Origin: Plasmodiophora brassicae | Lineage: Eukaryota > Endomyxa: Phytomyxea > Phytomyxea > Plasmodiophorida | DNA: 64,000 bases | Direction: 5' to 3' | NCBI GenBank assembly: GCA_036867785.1 | Contig: CP145427.1 | Location: forward strand, 248,001 to 312,000 | Shown here: positions 28,451-39,053 of the stretch, one piece after another | Layout of the letters: each line of letters opens with the position of its first letter | How positions within the stretch are numbered: position 1 is the first letter of the stretch | Notes under the pieces: model-generated | Seen by the model: only the letters and a program-made list of their open reading frames with translations | Told to the model about the DNA's origin: nothing | Database searches by the model: none | Translations under genes and position numbers: made by a program

Positions 28451-31400
28451 TTAGATCATGAAAAGGGCGACCACCAAGGCATACAGGACGGCGGATGTGC
28501 CGCCTGTCTCCTTGGTCGCACCTGACGACACCGATACGGGCACGGAACCCGTCAGGCCGAATTGCCGAGCGGCCCTGATGGCTTTGCTGCCCAATGCAGC
28601 AGCGGCAATGGCGGCGATGCCGAAGATGGGCATTATTGACATGAAACGATGGCGCTGATCAGGTACTGGCAAGCCAGGGTGCCGCGCCTGACGATTGTAC
28701 AAACCGGCGATCAAAAGTGATGCCGTGGTAGCTTGGCCGACGAATGTTAGTGCTCGACGTGCTTGTGACGGAGGCGTCACGGTGCCTTGACTGCGAGAAC
28801 CATGATCGAGGGCCGCATTCACGTTTGTCGTGGCGCGTCCCCCCGCAGCAACATGCCCGGTCTGCATGGAGGTGTGGACCAGGCCATGGGCATCCGCCTG
28901 GACGACGTCGTCTCTTCCATGATTAACAGCCGGGTCGCCGCCAGGAGGGAGAGCCGCTGTTTGAGTCTTGCTGTCGTCAACACATGCTCCATCAGCGACT
29001 TCCAGAGCGCGTCTCGAATAATGACTCATGGAAGTTGCATCAACAACTGCATCAACCGCCAGCTTCGCCTCGATACGATTCACAACCGACACTAGCCCTA
29101 CCTGGCGGGCCAAATCCAGCGGCGTGCGACCGAGGTCGTCAACAATGGACAGGTCGGCATCCTCGCCTACGAGGTACAACGCGATCTCTTCGTTGCAGGT
29201 CGACCGACTGAGAAGCGCCATATGCAGGGCGGTGTACCCGGGACAGCCTGCGGGCGCCAGTCGAGGTACAGTGACGTTGTCGACCGTGCTGATAACAGCA
29301 TTGATATTCGGGCGATGCAGCAGCAGGAACTCGCTCGTGACGTCGAGATCGGTGGCGAGTATAAACGACACCACATCAATGTCGGCAATCCAGTGACGAA
29401 TAAGAGTGTCGCGGATGGAACGCAATCGTTGAGCGGCATGGGCGTGTCGGTGCCAGTACAGTGCCCAGGAGCACCACGCCAATGGCGTCATCCCGTTGTC
29501 GTCCACGCGGTTGATAAGGGCAGGGTTCGCGTCAACGACGAAGTCGACGAGGTCGATGGAGCCGTACCGGACCGCGACATGGAGCGACCTGGGATCTGGG
29601 AAGGGGGACACGCGGATCAGAAGGTCGGCCAGATCTGCCCACCGCTGACGCCGTTCAGCGTTGGCGTTGGGTTGCTGCAGATGGCCAAACACGATATCGA
29701 ACGCTGACCGGCCTTCGTCATCTGTCCAGGAGTGCCAGTAGGGGAACCGGCCACAGATGAGTCGGATACGTTCCAGGTTGCGAATACGAATACCCTCAAA
29801 GAGCTCTGGGCGAGGATCGTGTCGCACGTACGCGGGACGCGGTTTCGAGAGCAACTCGGCGATGGTGCTGGCCATAGACGAACCTTTGAACTTGTCGACG
29901 TATGGTGTGCTATCGGGTGCATCGCGGCTGGCGCCATGCCCTAATAGCAGGTCGACGACCTGCCGGTCAACGCCCGCGGTCTCGAAGCGACTCAAGGCAG
30001 TTGCCATCGGCGTCAACCCATGTTCGTCGATGCGGTCGATCTGGATGTCAGGATGCGACACCAGTTTGCCTATAAGGGCAATGTCGTCCCCGCATGTCCT
30101 GATGGCCTCGTGCAGAACGTGTTTGACAGGGCCCTGCTGGTACGCGCCGGCGGCGCTGACGTTGGCGCCGGCATCAATCAGCAATCTGGCGGCAATACAG
30201 TTGCCTGACATCACCGCTGCCAGTAGTGCTGTGACCCCCGTCCCGTCCAGCCGCACGTTGACAAGTTGCATGCGATCGCTCGACTGCACAAGGTACTGCT
30301 CCGTCAGGAACGCTGACGGTGACAGGATGAACGCAACCCTGGAGTCGCTGGCCCAGATGTCGGCGTGCGGGTCGTCTCGAAGCAGGTCCCGGATCTCGGT
30401 CAGTCTACGGTAGGCATCGTGGTCAACGTTGGCTTGCAGGCGATCGATCTGCGCGTCGAATTGCGCACGAGCGACGAGGTCCAGGGCAGTCATCCCCTGC
30501 CACAGGTCATTGACGGGTGACGGGTCGCGGCCGAGCATGGCGCGAAGCAGGTCGGCCGAGCCCTTTGCAGGCAGACACGATACGATATGAATAGGGGGAA
30601 CGCCTGCGTCTTCCTCGTGCCGCCCGACGTAGGCGACACGTCGCCTGACGTTCGTGTGCGGGTTCACGACTAGGTATCGGCCAATGGCAATTAGCCGCTG
30701 CTCGCGAGCGTCGTTCCGGTTTGGCTGGATCACGCTGCGCTTTGGATCAGGCCCTGGCTGGGCGGCTGCCAGTGCGGCCTGGAACGGCGGGTTCCCATTG
30801 GCCGGGTCGGTCCATGTCACCCACCGATCGTTGTCGTCGCAGACGGCCTGAACGAGCTCGAGATCCGCGTTCGCGATCGCAGTGAACAGGTCGCCAGGGG
30901 TCGCCACCTCGCGAATCGTACGCAGACGACGTTGCCGATCGTGGCCTGTCCCGCCAGCGTCAATCAGGGCCCTGATCAGCCTTCTCAGCTGGGCGCTGAC
31001 GTCGTCGTCTGAACCGAGGCCCCCTGATTCGTAGGCGGCGACGGCCACGTCGAGCGGTGTTCGACCCTCTGCGTCCAGCGCGTTCAGCGAGGCAGCGCCG
31101 CTTGCAACGATGCGGTGAACAATGGATTCGCGCGCCGTTCGGCATGCAATGTGAAGTGGGGTACTGCCTGTGGAATCGGCAGCGTTGACGTCGGCGCCGT
31201 GGTCCATCAGCCACGACACGATGTCTGCCTTCCCGAGTAAGGTCGCCAAGTGCAAACCAGTCGTCTGCGAACCAATGCCGACGGCAGGGCCGCCCACAGG
31301 CACAGTCCAGGTCCGCCAAGCGGGCGCCTGCTGGCCGACCCCCTGGCCTACAATCGCCTGGACCCGTCCAAGGTCGCCGTCGCGGATCGCCGCGAAGAAC

Positions 31401-31531
31401 TGGTCGATTGCAACCGACGCCACGACAGCGAACAGCATCGCCTGCGCCACGATGAGAAGCGCGCTTGTGGACAGCATTGCTCCAACCAGCAGCAGCAGCA
31501 CTATCGACGACACGAGGTCCGTTCTGGGCAT
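28451..31531 (-). CDS. Large secreted/membrane ankyrin-repeat protein
   Basis: Single exon, 1026 residues from the ATG at 31531 (MPRTDLVSS). A longer open frame begins at 31678, but the hydrophobic segment SSIVLLLLVGAMLSTSALLIVA starts right after the inner ATG and a CTATTTCGGG promoter-like motif lies between them. Residues about 60-820 hold many ankyrin repeats, clear ones being TGLHLATLLGKADIVSWLMD, STPLHIACRTA, VTALLAAVMSGNCIAARLLI and YTALHMALLSRSTCNEEIAL. Near the C-terminus come two hydrophobic segments and a final hydrophobic tail (AVLYALVVALFMI), GPI-signal-like or a membrane anchor. Ankyrin proteins with signal peptides are unusual and hint at an exported interaction scaffold, but that is inference. 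Confidence 0.8.
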   Translation of the reverse strand: MPRTDLVSSIVLLLLVGAMLSTSALLIVAQAMLFAVVASVAIDQFFAAIRDGDLGRVQAIVGQGVGQQAPAWRTWTVPVGGPAVGIGSQTTGLHLATLLGKADIVSWLMDHGADVNAADSTGSTPLHIACRTARESIVHRIVASGAASLNALDAEGRTPLDVAVAAYESGGLGSDDDVSAQLRRLIRALIDAGGTGHDRQRRLRTIREVATPGDLFTAIANADLELVQAVCDDNDRWVTWTDPANGNPPFQAALAAAQPGPDPKRSVIQPNRNDAREQRLIAIGRYLVVNPHTNVRRRVAYVGRHEEDAGVPPIHIVSCLPAKGSADLLRAMLGRDPSPVNDLWQGMTALDLVARAQFDAQIDRLQANVDHDAYRRLTEIRDLLRDDPHADIWASDSRVAFILSPSAFLTEQYLVQSSDRMQLVNVRLDGTGVTALLAAVMSGNCIAARLLIDAGANVSAAGAYQQGPVKHVLHEAIRTCGDDIALIGKLVSHPDIQIDRIDEHGLTPMATALSRFETAGVDRQVVDLLLGHGASRDAPDSTPYVDKFKGSSMASTIAELLSKPRPAYVRHDPRPELFEGIRIRNLERIRLICGRFPYWHSWTDDEGRSAFDIVFGHLQQPNANAERRQRWADLADLLIRVSPFPDPRSLHVAVRYGSIDLVDFVVDANPALINRVDDNGMTPLAWCSWALYWHRHAHAAQRLRSIRDTLIRHWIADIDVVSFILATDLDVTSEFLLLHRPNINAVISTVDNVTVPRLAPAGCPGYTALHMALLSRSTCNEEIALYLVGEDADLSIVDDLGRTPLDLARQVGLVSVVNRIEAKLAVDAVVDATSMSHYSRRALEVADGACVDDSKTQTAALPPGGDPAVNHGRDDVVQADAHGLVHTSMQTGHVAAGGRATTNVNAALDHGSRSQGTVTPPSQARRALTFVGQATTASLLIAGLYNRQARHPGLPVPDQRHRFMSIMPIFGIAAIAAAALGSKAIRAARQFGLTGSVPVSVSSGATKETGGTSAVLYALVVALFMI

Positions 31532-31708
31532 GCGATGCCAACGCCACAAATAGCGCACGACCAACCTGGTGGACCCTCTCCCTATTTCGGGAAACGGCCG
31601 GACAGGGCTGGTGCCACCCGTGCGCCGCCCGTTTGGCAAGATGAGCGCAGCGCGACGCTTCTGAACGTGCATATCCATACGAAGATGTGTTAACTTGACG
31701 TCCCTGTA

Positions 31709-32500
31709 TTAGGGAAGCGGGTAACTGTTGATGCCGAACGTGTCGCGCAGGACGGCAGGCAGGTCGTGACGGTACGCCTTGATCGCGTCTGACATCGTCT
31801 TCGCGCGGACGACGCGCATCGGGACATCGCCGTCCGCCTCGACGATCGCGGGGCGAATGCGAGTAATCATGCTGCAGGTGCGGTCTACCACGAGTTCGGT
31901 CAGAGCGCGACAATGCTGCGAGTGCCGTTACTGGTCACTACCAGTGATAGTCGTGATGTCGAGGCGCGTCTCGACAATGGCGTCGAAGCTGGCGGCGCCT
32001 GACACGCTCAGGAACGTCCGGATCTCGTACGTCGCGTGCGAATCGCCATCGTAACTGGATCTGGTGCACAGAGCGTTAGACCAAGAAGCGTGCCCCAAGA
32101 CGGCCAGCGCGCCTACGAATGTTCGGCGGTGTAGATGACCGTGCCTTGCGCAGGGACAGGTTGGCGCCCGACGAGCACCTTGCGGGTCGACCGTTCCGAT
32201 ACGGGCGGTTCCGCGTGCGACGTCATTGTTGTCGGCACGCTCGTATTGTCCATCCGATGCCCAGCGGTGAAGAACCGCTTCTCGACGAGGTCGCTGCGCA
32301 GAGCGGCGAGCACGTCGCGGACGCTGCTGGCGATGACGCACCGGGCCACAACCTTCATGTCGCCTTGCGCCGCGTGGCCCCGGACGACGACGTTTCCGAC
32401 GGGAACCCGCTGGCCGACACCTACAATCGAACCCGCGTTAGCCGGTGCGGTTCGGCCAAAGGGCAACGTTGGCGCCCGTACCTGTGATTGGGGTTGCCAT
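31709..32500 (-). CDS. Small START/SRPBCC-like protein, copy B
   Basis: Exons (complement): 32482-32500, 32117-32420, 31932-32060, 31709-31871; 204 residues; introns of 61, 56 and 60 nt with good GT-AG sites. The first exon encodes only MATPIT plus one base. No signal peptide. The alternating pattern (KVVARCVIASSVRDVLAALR ... GTVIYTAEHS ... ATYEIRTFLSVSGAASFDAI ... MSDAIKAYRHDLPAVL) with a C-terminal helix recalls the START/SRPBCC lipid-binding fold, but this is a pattern judgement without a diagnostic motif. The copy at 37226-38017 has the same exon structure without length change. Confidence 0.7.
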
Positions 32501-32598
32501 GCTGTGTGGCCTGTGGCTGACGTTTCCCAGAGTGCTCGGGTCGGAGGCCACCTCGACGGCGAGGACCAGAGAACCCCGCCGGGACGATGTCCCCAGGT

Positions 32599-32620
32599 GT
32601 GACTCAATTCGTGACTCACT
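32599..32620. promoter_or_regulatory. Tandem TGACTCA sites upstream of the START-like gene
   Basis: GTGACTCAATTCGTGACTCAC contains two direct bZIP-type cores 12 bp apart, about 100 bp upstream of the start codon at 32500. The same pair is preserved at about 38116-38137 upstream of the second copy. Confidence 0.5.
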
Positions 32621-32694
32621 GGTACCCTCCAGGCGTCGACGAACGGGGTGAGCGGGGACGATCGGGGCGGGTCGAGCCGACTTTGTGAAGTGCT

Positions 32695-32771
32695 TTATTT
32701 CAGGCGCCTGGCGGCCAGCAGGAACCGTTTCCGATCGCCCATGCGGTCGACGCCCAGCTCGCGAAGGTCGG
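32695..32771 (-). pseudogene. Remnant of Ank-SAM gene 3' end
   Basis: It encodes only the last 25 or so residues of the SAM domain (ELGVDRMGDRKRFLLAARRLK and stop), cut at the junction with block A'. The full gene is at 38213-38938. Confidence 0.85.
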
Positions 32772-32941
32772 CGTTCGTCAGCGTCTACGTTGGCAGACGG
32801 CGACGCCGTACGCCCCGTCCTGCCGCTCGCGTTCCAGGCCGAGTTCAAGGATGACGAAGAGGAGCCCAAGCTGCAAGAGCAGGAGGATCCGCTGCCAACG
32901 CCCGCTGAGGAGAAGCCAACTGCCGAAGAGACGCCTGCCTG
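32772..32941 (+). pseudogene. Remnant of radial-spoke gene 3' end
   Basis: Left edge of block A'. It corresponds to the last about 55 residues of the RSPH4/6 homologue (FVSVYVG to the Glu/Pro tail) with small deletions. It has no start or promoter of its own. Confidence 0.85.
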
Positions 32942-32990
32942 AGTTCAGATACAGGTCATACGAAGGCTTTCATTTCACGATAAACGGGGA

Positions 32991-34559
32991 TCAGAGCTCG
33001 AGAATGCGCAGCGGGATCGCGCCAGACATGGTGGGGACGTTGGTCAGTTTCTTGTGGATGGCGGCGCCGATGGCAATCAGGACAACGACGGCGCCGGTCA
33101 GGCCCAGTATCAGGTACAGGAGCGTCATCTGCCCTGCGCGTTTCACGGGAGGTCGTGTCTGCCCCTTGATCTTCTTGATTTCCATATCGGCCTTCGCTGA
33201 CAGATGACGGACGTAGCCGTTGACACTGGCGGTGGCGACGGCAGCTAGGCTGGCGCCTTTCATGAACGCTGTCGGCGCGAACGTCTCCTCAACAACGAAG
33301 GGCGGCTTCGTTTTCCCAGCGTGGGAACCCGTGAGGGCGCCGACACCGGTAGCAATGACAACAGGGACGAGCGACGACGTCCATGTGAACTTGGCTTTCT
33401 CGATCTTGCCTTCCGTGTCCTGGATCTGCTTGCTGAGGCTCTCCCTGTCTGCCAAGCACTGTTTGACCGTGCTGTTGATACCTGCCAGAACATGCGCATC
33501 CTCGTTGGCGGTCAGGTCGGCGATTGTAATCTGAAGCTCGCTGATCGTGGCGTTGAGGCTCTGGGACATTACCGACTGCTCTTTAGCGAAGACCTGGCGG
33601 TGGATCACGATTCTCGACGTGTACTTGTCGATCGTCGCCTGGACCTTCTCTACCGTCTGTTGGTGTTTGCGCCTGCTGCTAGTTACGATTTTCTGGAAGT
33701 TGTCGACGAACTTCTGCAACTTGTTCTTTTGGTTGGCGACCTCCTGTTGCACTTCGTTCTCGAGGCGTTCGATACTTTCGCGAATCTGGGACTCCTTGGT
33801 GGATCGCTTCTTGTGTGTCTCTTGGATTTCAGCCCGTTCGTCCTCGATCTCAGTCTCTCGTTGACAATATTCATTGGTCAAGACTTTGAGCATGTTCCGA
33901 CGCGTGTTCTGAAGGATGCCGACGGCCTTGCTAGACATTGCCTTTGTCACTACCTGACTCTCTGGCATGACCACGACGTCCTTCTCGCCGTATACCCACT
34001 GTTTGTGTGGCCCAAACCAAGTAACCCATGGACTGATATCGCACAATTTGAAAACAGCACCTCGAAACCTGTTATATGAATCAAAAATGTGTACCAGGCT
34101 ACCAGTGCACGCAGCAGGTTACGACCTACCCAATTCTCTCAACAGTCGTCAGATGGTTCCGGTCCTGCATCTGGAAGAAGTCCGTACCAATCTGAAACAC
34201 CAATGTTTGAACCCCCAAGACTCTGAAAATGATGGTTTTGGCCCCGTCGCAGCCCTGCAACCTCTCAGGTGAAGGCATGAATACGCCGTCGTCATACACT
34301 AGAGCGGGAAGCGTGCTATTGTGAAGCAATATCGTCAGTCCACCGATTTGCCCGTGTAAATCTGGATCGATACCGACATCTCCACCTCGGCGACCTGTGA
34401 TGAACGGGCGCCTGGCAACTGCTTGCATTTCACATCACTGAGGCGGCACATTCGGCAATTCTTGACCCATTTGTCGAACTTGACAAACTGGCTGGTTGCC
34501 GCCGGCAGGAATTCCGCCAACAACGCGATAGCGAACAGAGCGCATGCACAGAGATGCAT
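32991..34559 (-). CDS. Secreted coiled-coil membrane protein, family M (copy A')
   Basis: Exons (complement): 34374-34559, 34130-34254, 32991-34068; 462 residues, exactly the exon sizes of copy A at 20936-22497. The body is about 95% identical, with all coiled-coil and membrane segments kept open. The second exon differs in a block: KVESVENLLFYVG in copy A is RVLGVQTLVFQIG here, with no change of length, while the flanking residues are identical. Both copies therefore look functional, and the small extracellular segment may be diversifying or gene-converted. Confidence 0.66.
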
Positions 34560-34778
34560 GGTGAGCGTCTCCCGGTTGTCGGTTGAACAGTGATCTCTGA
34601 CCGCCCTCTGCGTGGCCTGGTCTAAATCGGATCTGTTTCCAATTTGTCCAAACTCGTGTCTAAATTGGGGACGGGGTGTCTCTCCACCTGTTCCCAATTT
34701 GGCCAAATTCGCCGTTCCCGCCTAAATTCGGGACGGGGTATTTGGAGGCCGATGTACTGAGCTTCCGGATTCATTGTC

Positions 34779-36464
34779 ATGAGAGCGCTGCGCACGATCT
34801 GCCAATTGTGCCTCGCGGCAGCGCTGTTCGTTGCTGCCGTGTCGAAGTACAATACGTTCGACCAATGGAAAGCAGCATGCATGCTGTGCCAGAAGCTGGC
34901 CGACACGAAGTGCACATTCGACGCGGAAGAGGATGGCACTGAGGGAGAACGGCCCTGCTGCTTCAAAGTCAACAAATACGAGTTTGGGTTTGTAAATTGC
35001 AGCCATCTCACTTAGGCATATCAGTCTTAACGTTTCGACAATCATAGTGTCGTTATCATGGACCCGAAGCAGTTGGACCAATTTGGCGAAAACCGATATC
35101 AGGGATGTGGTGGCATCCAGCGATTGACGTTCCATTTCTTTAGAGGGTGGAGCAAACAATACGCAGTGCCCAACATTCCACGTCTTCCGGAGAATCTCTT
35201 CGTCCTCAATGACGACAAGCATTTGCAGGAAATCGAAATCCTTGGGTACGTACACTATATTAACCTTTGGGCAAGCCGAAGTGCTGATGCGCTGATTAGG
35301 GCAACCAATGCAATGGACGATGCAGTGGAGTATGCCCAGACATGGATCGATATTCTTTCTGGTGTTGAGGCGTTCGCCCTCGATCACTTTTGGTTCCAAA
35401 GGGCAAGCCACTTCAACGACCTGTCCGAAACGATCAACAACGCAATGGGTCAGGCGCGTGACATCGATAACTTGAAGAAGGATGAAGCACCGTCAGCAAC
35501 GTTTGCACAAGCGGAACCCCAGATTAGTCAACTTCTGAAGAGACGATTGGAACAGTCCGTTGCTGGCCGGGAGGTTCAAGCAGCCAAAGCCCTTGCCGAG
35601 GCGAGCCTGGACGATGTCTCAATTCAGAACCTGATGGAGCGCCAGAACAATCTACATCGGCAGCTTCATGCGAAAGGCATTGAGAAGCTGATTGCTGAGA
35701 TGTACCCGGAGCTGGCCAACACGTACGCCACGAAGCTCATGGAACACAATGCGACCGAGTCACAGCAACTCGAATTGGAGCAGGGACTGCATGAGAAGGA
35801 AGCCGCGCTGGAGGCCAAGCTGAGCCAATTTGACACGCCCCACAAAGTCAGGTTGCTCAACGACATGTTCAACGCAACGTTGGCATTCCGTGACGAACTC
35901 GAGCGCAAACGCAAGCTGATTGCCGACCGCATCAAGGCAAAGGTTAGCGTATCGGCAAACGCTACGATGCAGACCTGCCGAGCGGACGTGGACGGAATGA
36001 GAATTCAATTGGACAACCTGAAGGTAAAGCTGACCGATCAGACGAGGGGCACCAGGCTACGATATGGGGTTACGTCTCTGGCCGCCGTGGCTGGCGCGGC
36101 TGGCACTTCAGCGTTAGCTTATGCACGCGCACCCACGAAGACGGTTACCGCGCTGCCATCAGGCGGTTCGCAGTTGAAAGCGGCAGCCATGGGCCTGGTC
36201 GCTGGAGCTATCACCGCTCAAAGCGGCTTAGCTGTACAGCATCGCATTGTCAAGAGCGCCACGAAATCGAAGCGGGGCATCCAGGGGCCCGTGTCCAAAC
36301 CGACGCAACCTCCCGCCTCCAACCGGCTCCTGTTTGTCATGGTCGCCTGCGCCATCGTCGTCCTCCTCTCCATCATTGTCGCATCGTTCGTCACGAAACG
36401 CAACGGCAAAGTCGCCCAGAAGATTACCCCAGTCGTGAACCCAGTCAAGACCGATTTTGAATGA
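34779..36464 (+). CDS. Secreted coiled-coil membrane protein, family M, paralogue 2 (copy A')
   Basis: Exons 34779-34987 and 35048-36464; 541 residues, same structure as 22717-24402. Intron sites, the CTTAAC branch-like sequence and CATAG are preserved. Differences from copy A cluster in the first 190 residues (for example VPNIPRLPENLFVLNDDKH against LPRSVFLRENLFVLSDDTH), whereas the coiled coil and membrane tail are nearly identical. Confidence 0.7.
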
Positions 36465-36847
36465 TTTGTTTCTCCGTTTCAATACACGTCTCTACCTTCC
36501 AGCACGAATGCGCCGGTGTCGGCTCAGATGTCCAGCGTTACGCCCGGAACACGTACGAGCGGCGTGCGTACTGGTAACGGTTACGTACCGGCAGTGGCTT
36601 GGCATGGTGACAACAGTAAACCGTCCGCCGACACCGACCTCAGTCGGTTATTCCGTGTTCTGGAGACGATCGCATCGTCTGGTTTCATGTCGCATTGTTC
36701 CGTCTCCGAACATCCAGCCCGCTGCCGACGTCGTCGTCATGCCGCTCGGCTCTACTCACACCAACCGGCCATCCAGCACGGACGTCGACCGCCCCGGGGC
36801 CCTGGTCGGATCGCACCACTGCGGTTCTATGACGCTTCGTGCAATGC
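36465..36847. other. Noncoding right end of block A'
   Basis: Corresponds to 24403-24785. No gene recognised in either copy. Confidence 0.5.
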
Positions 36848-37045
36848 TTAATTTAGCAGTGGTACCATCGCCTGGACCCGTCCAAGGTCGCCGTCGCGGA
36901 TCGCCGCGAAGAACTGGTCGATTGCACCCGACGCCACGAGAGCGAACAGCATCGCCTGCGCCACGATGAGAAGCGCGCTGGTGGACAGCATTGCTCCAAG
37001 CAGCAGCAGCAGCACTATCGACGACACGAGGTCCGTTCTGGGCAT
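36848..37045 (-). pseudogene. 5' fragment of the ankyrin gene, possibly a chimeric small secreted ORF
   Basis: Starting at ATG 37045 it copies the signal/hydrophobic N-terminus of the large ankyrin protein (MPRTDLVSSIVLLLLLGAML) and the first GDLGRVQ segment, then runs across the B'/A' junction into three or four novel residues and a stop: 65 residues. The copied promoter region is present, so it might be transcribed, but it lacks every ankyrin repeat. Confidence 0.75.
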
Positions 37046-38292
37046 GCGATGCCAACGCCACAAATAGCGCACGACCAACCTGGTGGACCCTCTCTCCCTA
37101 ATTTCGGGAAACGGCCGGACAGGGCTGGTGCCACCCGTGCGCCGCCCGTTTGGCAAGATGAGCGCAGCGGGACGCTTCTGAACGTGCCTATCCATACGAA
37201 GATGTGTTAACTTGACGTCCCTGTATTAGGGAAGCGGGTAACTGTTGATGCCGAACGTGTCGCGCAGGACGGCAGGCAGGTCGTGACGGTACGCCTTGAT
37301 CGCGTCTGACATCGTCTTCGCGCGGACGACGCGCATCGGGACATCGCCGTCCGCCTTGACGATCGCGGGGCGAATGCGAGTAATCATGCTGCAGGTGCGG
37401 TCTACCACGAGTTCGGTCAGAGCGCGACAATGCTGCGAGTGCCGTTACTGGTCACTACCAGTGATAGTCGTGATGTCGAGGCGCGTCTCGACAATGGCGT
37501 CGAAGCTGGCGGCGCCTGACACGCTCAGGAACGTACGGACCTCGTACGTCGCGTGCGAATCGCCATCGTAACTGGATCTGGTGCACAGAGCGTTAGACCA
37601 AGAAGCGTGCTCCAAGACGGCCAGCGCGCCTACGAATGTTCGGCGGTGTAGATGGCCATGCCTTGCGCAGGGACAGGTTGGCGCCCGACGAGCACCTTGC
37701 GGGTCGACCGTTCCGATACGGGCGGTTCCGCGTGCGACGTCGTTGTTGTCGGCACGCTCGTGTTGTCCATCCGATGCCCAGCGGTGAAGAACCGCTTCTC
37801 GACGAGGTCGCTGCGCAGCGCGGCGAGCACGTCGCGGACGCTGCTGGCGATGACGCACCGGGCCACAACCTTCATGTCGCCTTGCGCCGCGTGGCCCCGG
37901 ACGACGACGTTGCCGACGGGAACCCGCTGGCCGACACCTACAATCGAACCCGCGTTAGCCGGTGCGGTTCGGCCAAAGGGCAACGTTGGCGCCCGTACCT
38001 GTGATTGGGGTTGCCATGCTGTGTGGCCTGTGGCTGACGTTTCCCAGAGTGCTCGGGTCAGAGGCCTACCTCGACGGCGAGGACCGGAGAACCCCGCCGG
38101 GACGATGTCCCCAGGTGTGACTCAATTCGTGACTCACTGGTACCCTCAGGCGTCGACGAACGGGGGTGAGCGGGGACGATCGGGGCGGGTCGAGCCGACT
38201 TTGTGAAGTGCTTTATTTCAGGCGCCTGGCGGCCAGCAGGAACCGTTTCCGATCGCCCATGCGGTCGACGCCCAGCTCGCGAAGGTCGGCGT
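36866..38292. repeat. Segmental duplication block B' (right copy)
   Basis: Copy of 31352-32771, continuing without break into the complete Ank-SAM gene, so this right edge is the original locus. Confidence 0.92.
37226..38017 (-). CDS. Small START/SRPBCC-like protein, copy B'
   Basis: Exons (complement): 37999-38017, 37634-37937, 37449-37577, 37226-37388; 204 residues. All splice sites of copy B are kept at a constant offset of 5517 bp, so there is no indel within the gene, and few residues differ (for example VEADGDV against VKADGDV). Two intact copies, probably recent. It lies in tandem with Ank-SAM upstream on the same strand, with 195 bp between. Confidence 0.7.
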
Positions 38293-38938
38293 CGGTCAGG
38301 GCCGGGAGGACGTCCACGGCGACGTTCTCCGCGACGAACCGCTCGTGGAGCCCGCCCAGGTCCAGGCGCGACAGGAACTCATCCAGCGTGCCCGTGTCGA
38401 CGTCGCCGGCGGGCGGGCGTTCCCGATCAGACAGGCGTGCCGCGAGGCGCCCGTGCTGCATGCGCCGGGCCACATCGGCAGGCGTCTCGCCGTACCCGGT
38501 CGTCAGGCTCGCATCGGCCCCGCCAGCAGTCAGCAGCACGTCGCAGACGTCCAGTGCACCTGTCGCGCACGCAAACGATCAGGCGTGGAGACACGCGCGC
38601 CCGCGCCATAGAAACGTACCCTGGGCGGCCGCCCAGTGCAGCGCCGTGTACCCCATCGCGTCCGGCGCGTTCGCGCTGGCGCCGTTCGCCACCAGCCATC
38701 GGCATACGTCCGCGCGCCCTTCGCCCTCCCGTGTCAGTTGGCATATACGGGCGCACACGAACACTCCCCCTGGCAGACCTTTCCTAGCGGCCTCGTGCAG
38801 GCCCGTCGTGCCCGCGTCGCTGCGCACGTCCACGTCGAACAGGCCGGTCGCCAGCGCCGCCGTCACGTCCGCGACGGTGCCGCCGGCGCACGCCTCGAAG
38901 AAGCGCTCCACGGCGCCGGATGCCGACGACGACGTCAT
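38213..38938 (-). CDS. Ankyrin-repeat and SAM-domain protein
   Basis: Exons (complement): 38779-38938, 38620-38718, 38213-38559; 201 residues; both introns 60 nt. The N-terminal half has three ankyrin repeats (GTTGLHEAARKGRADVCRWL, MGYTALHWAAAQGALDVCDV, then GETPADVARR). The C-terminal 65 residues are a SAM domain (LDEFLSRLDLGGLHERFVAE ... LTDADLRELGVDRMGDRKRF). This is a compact Ank-SAM arrangement as in ANKS-type adaptors; SAM domains usually self-associate or bind other SAM proteins. No signal peptide, so cytosolic. Divergent from the coiled-coil gene at 39054 (116 bp apart). Confidence 0.85.
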
Positions 38939-39053
38939 TTATGGGGGCGGCGTCGCCCTGCCAGGGGCCGGATGTCGGCGTTCGCGCGCCGTACATGTCC
39001 ATCCTATGACGGAATGCAGGGCCAGAGCAGCCGGGCAGGCACTCGGTCGTGCG

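Larger units (their letters stand above)
31352..32771. repeat. Segmental duplication block B (left copy)
   Basis: About 1.42 kb from within the N-terminal part of the ankyrin gene to within the last exon of the Ank-SAM gene. It recurs at 36866-38292. The right edge is joined directly to block A'. It contains the complete START-like gene. Confidence 0.92.
32772..36864. repeat. Segmental duplication block A' (inserted copy)
   Basis: Copy of 20703-24801, same orientation, flanked by block B on its left and block B' on its right. The last shared bases with A are TTTAGCAGTGGTA at 36864; B' starts within two bases. Confidence 0.92.
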
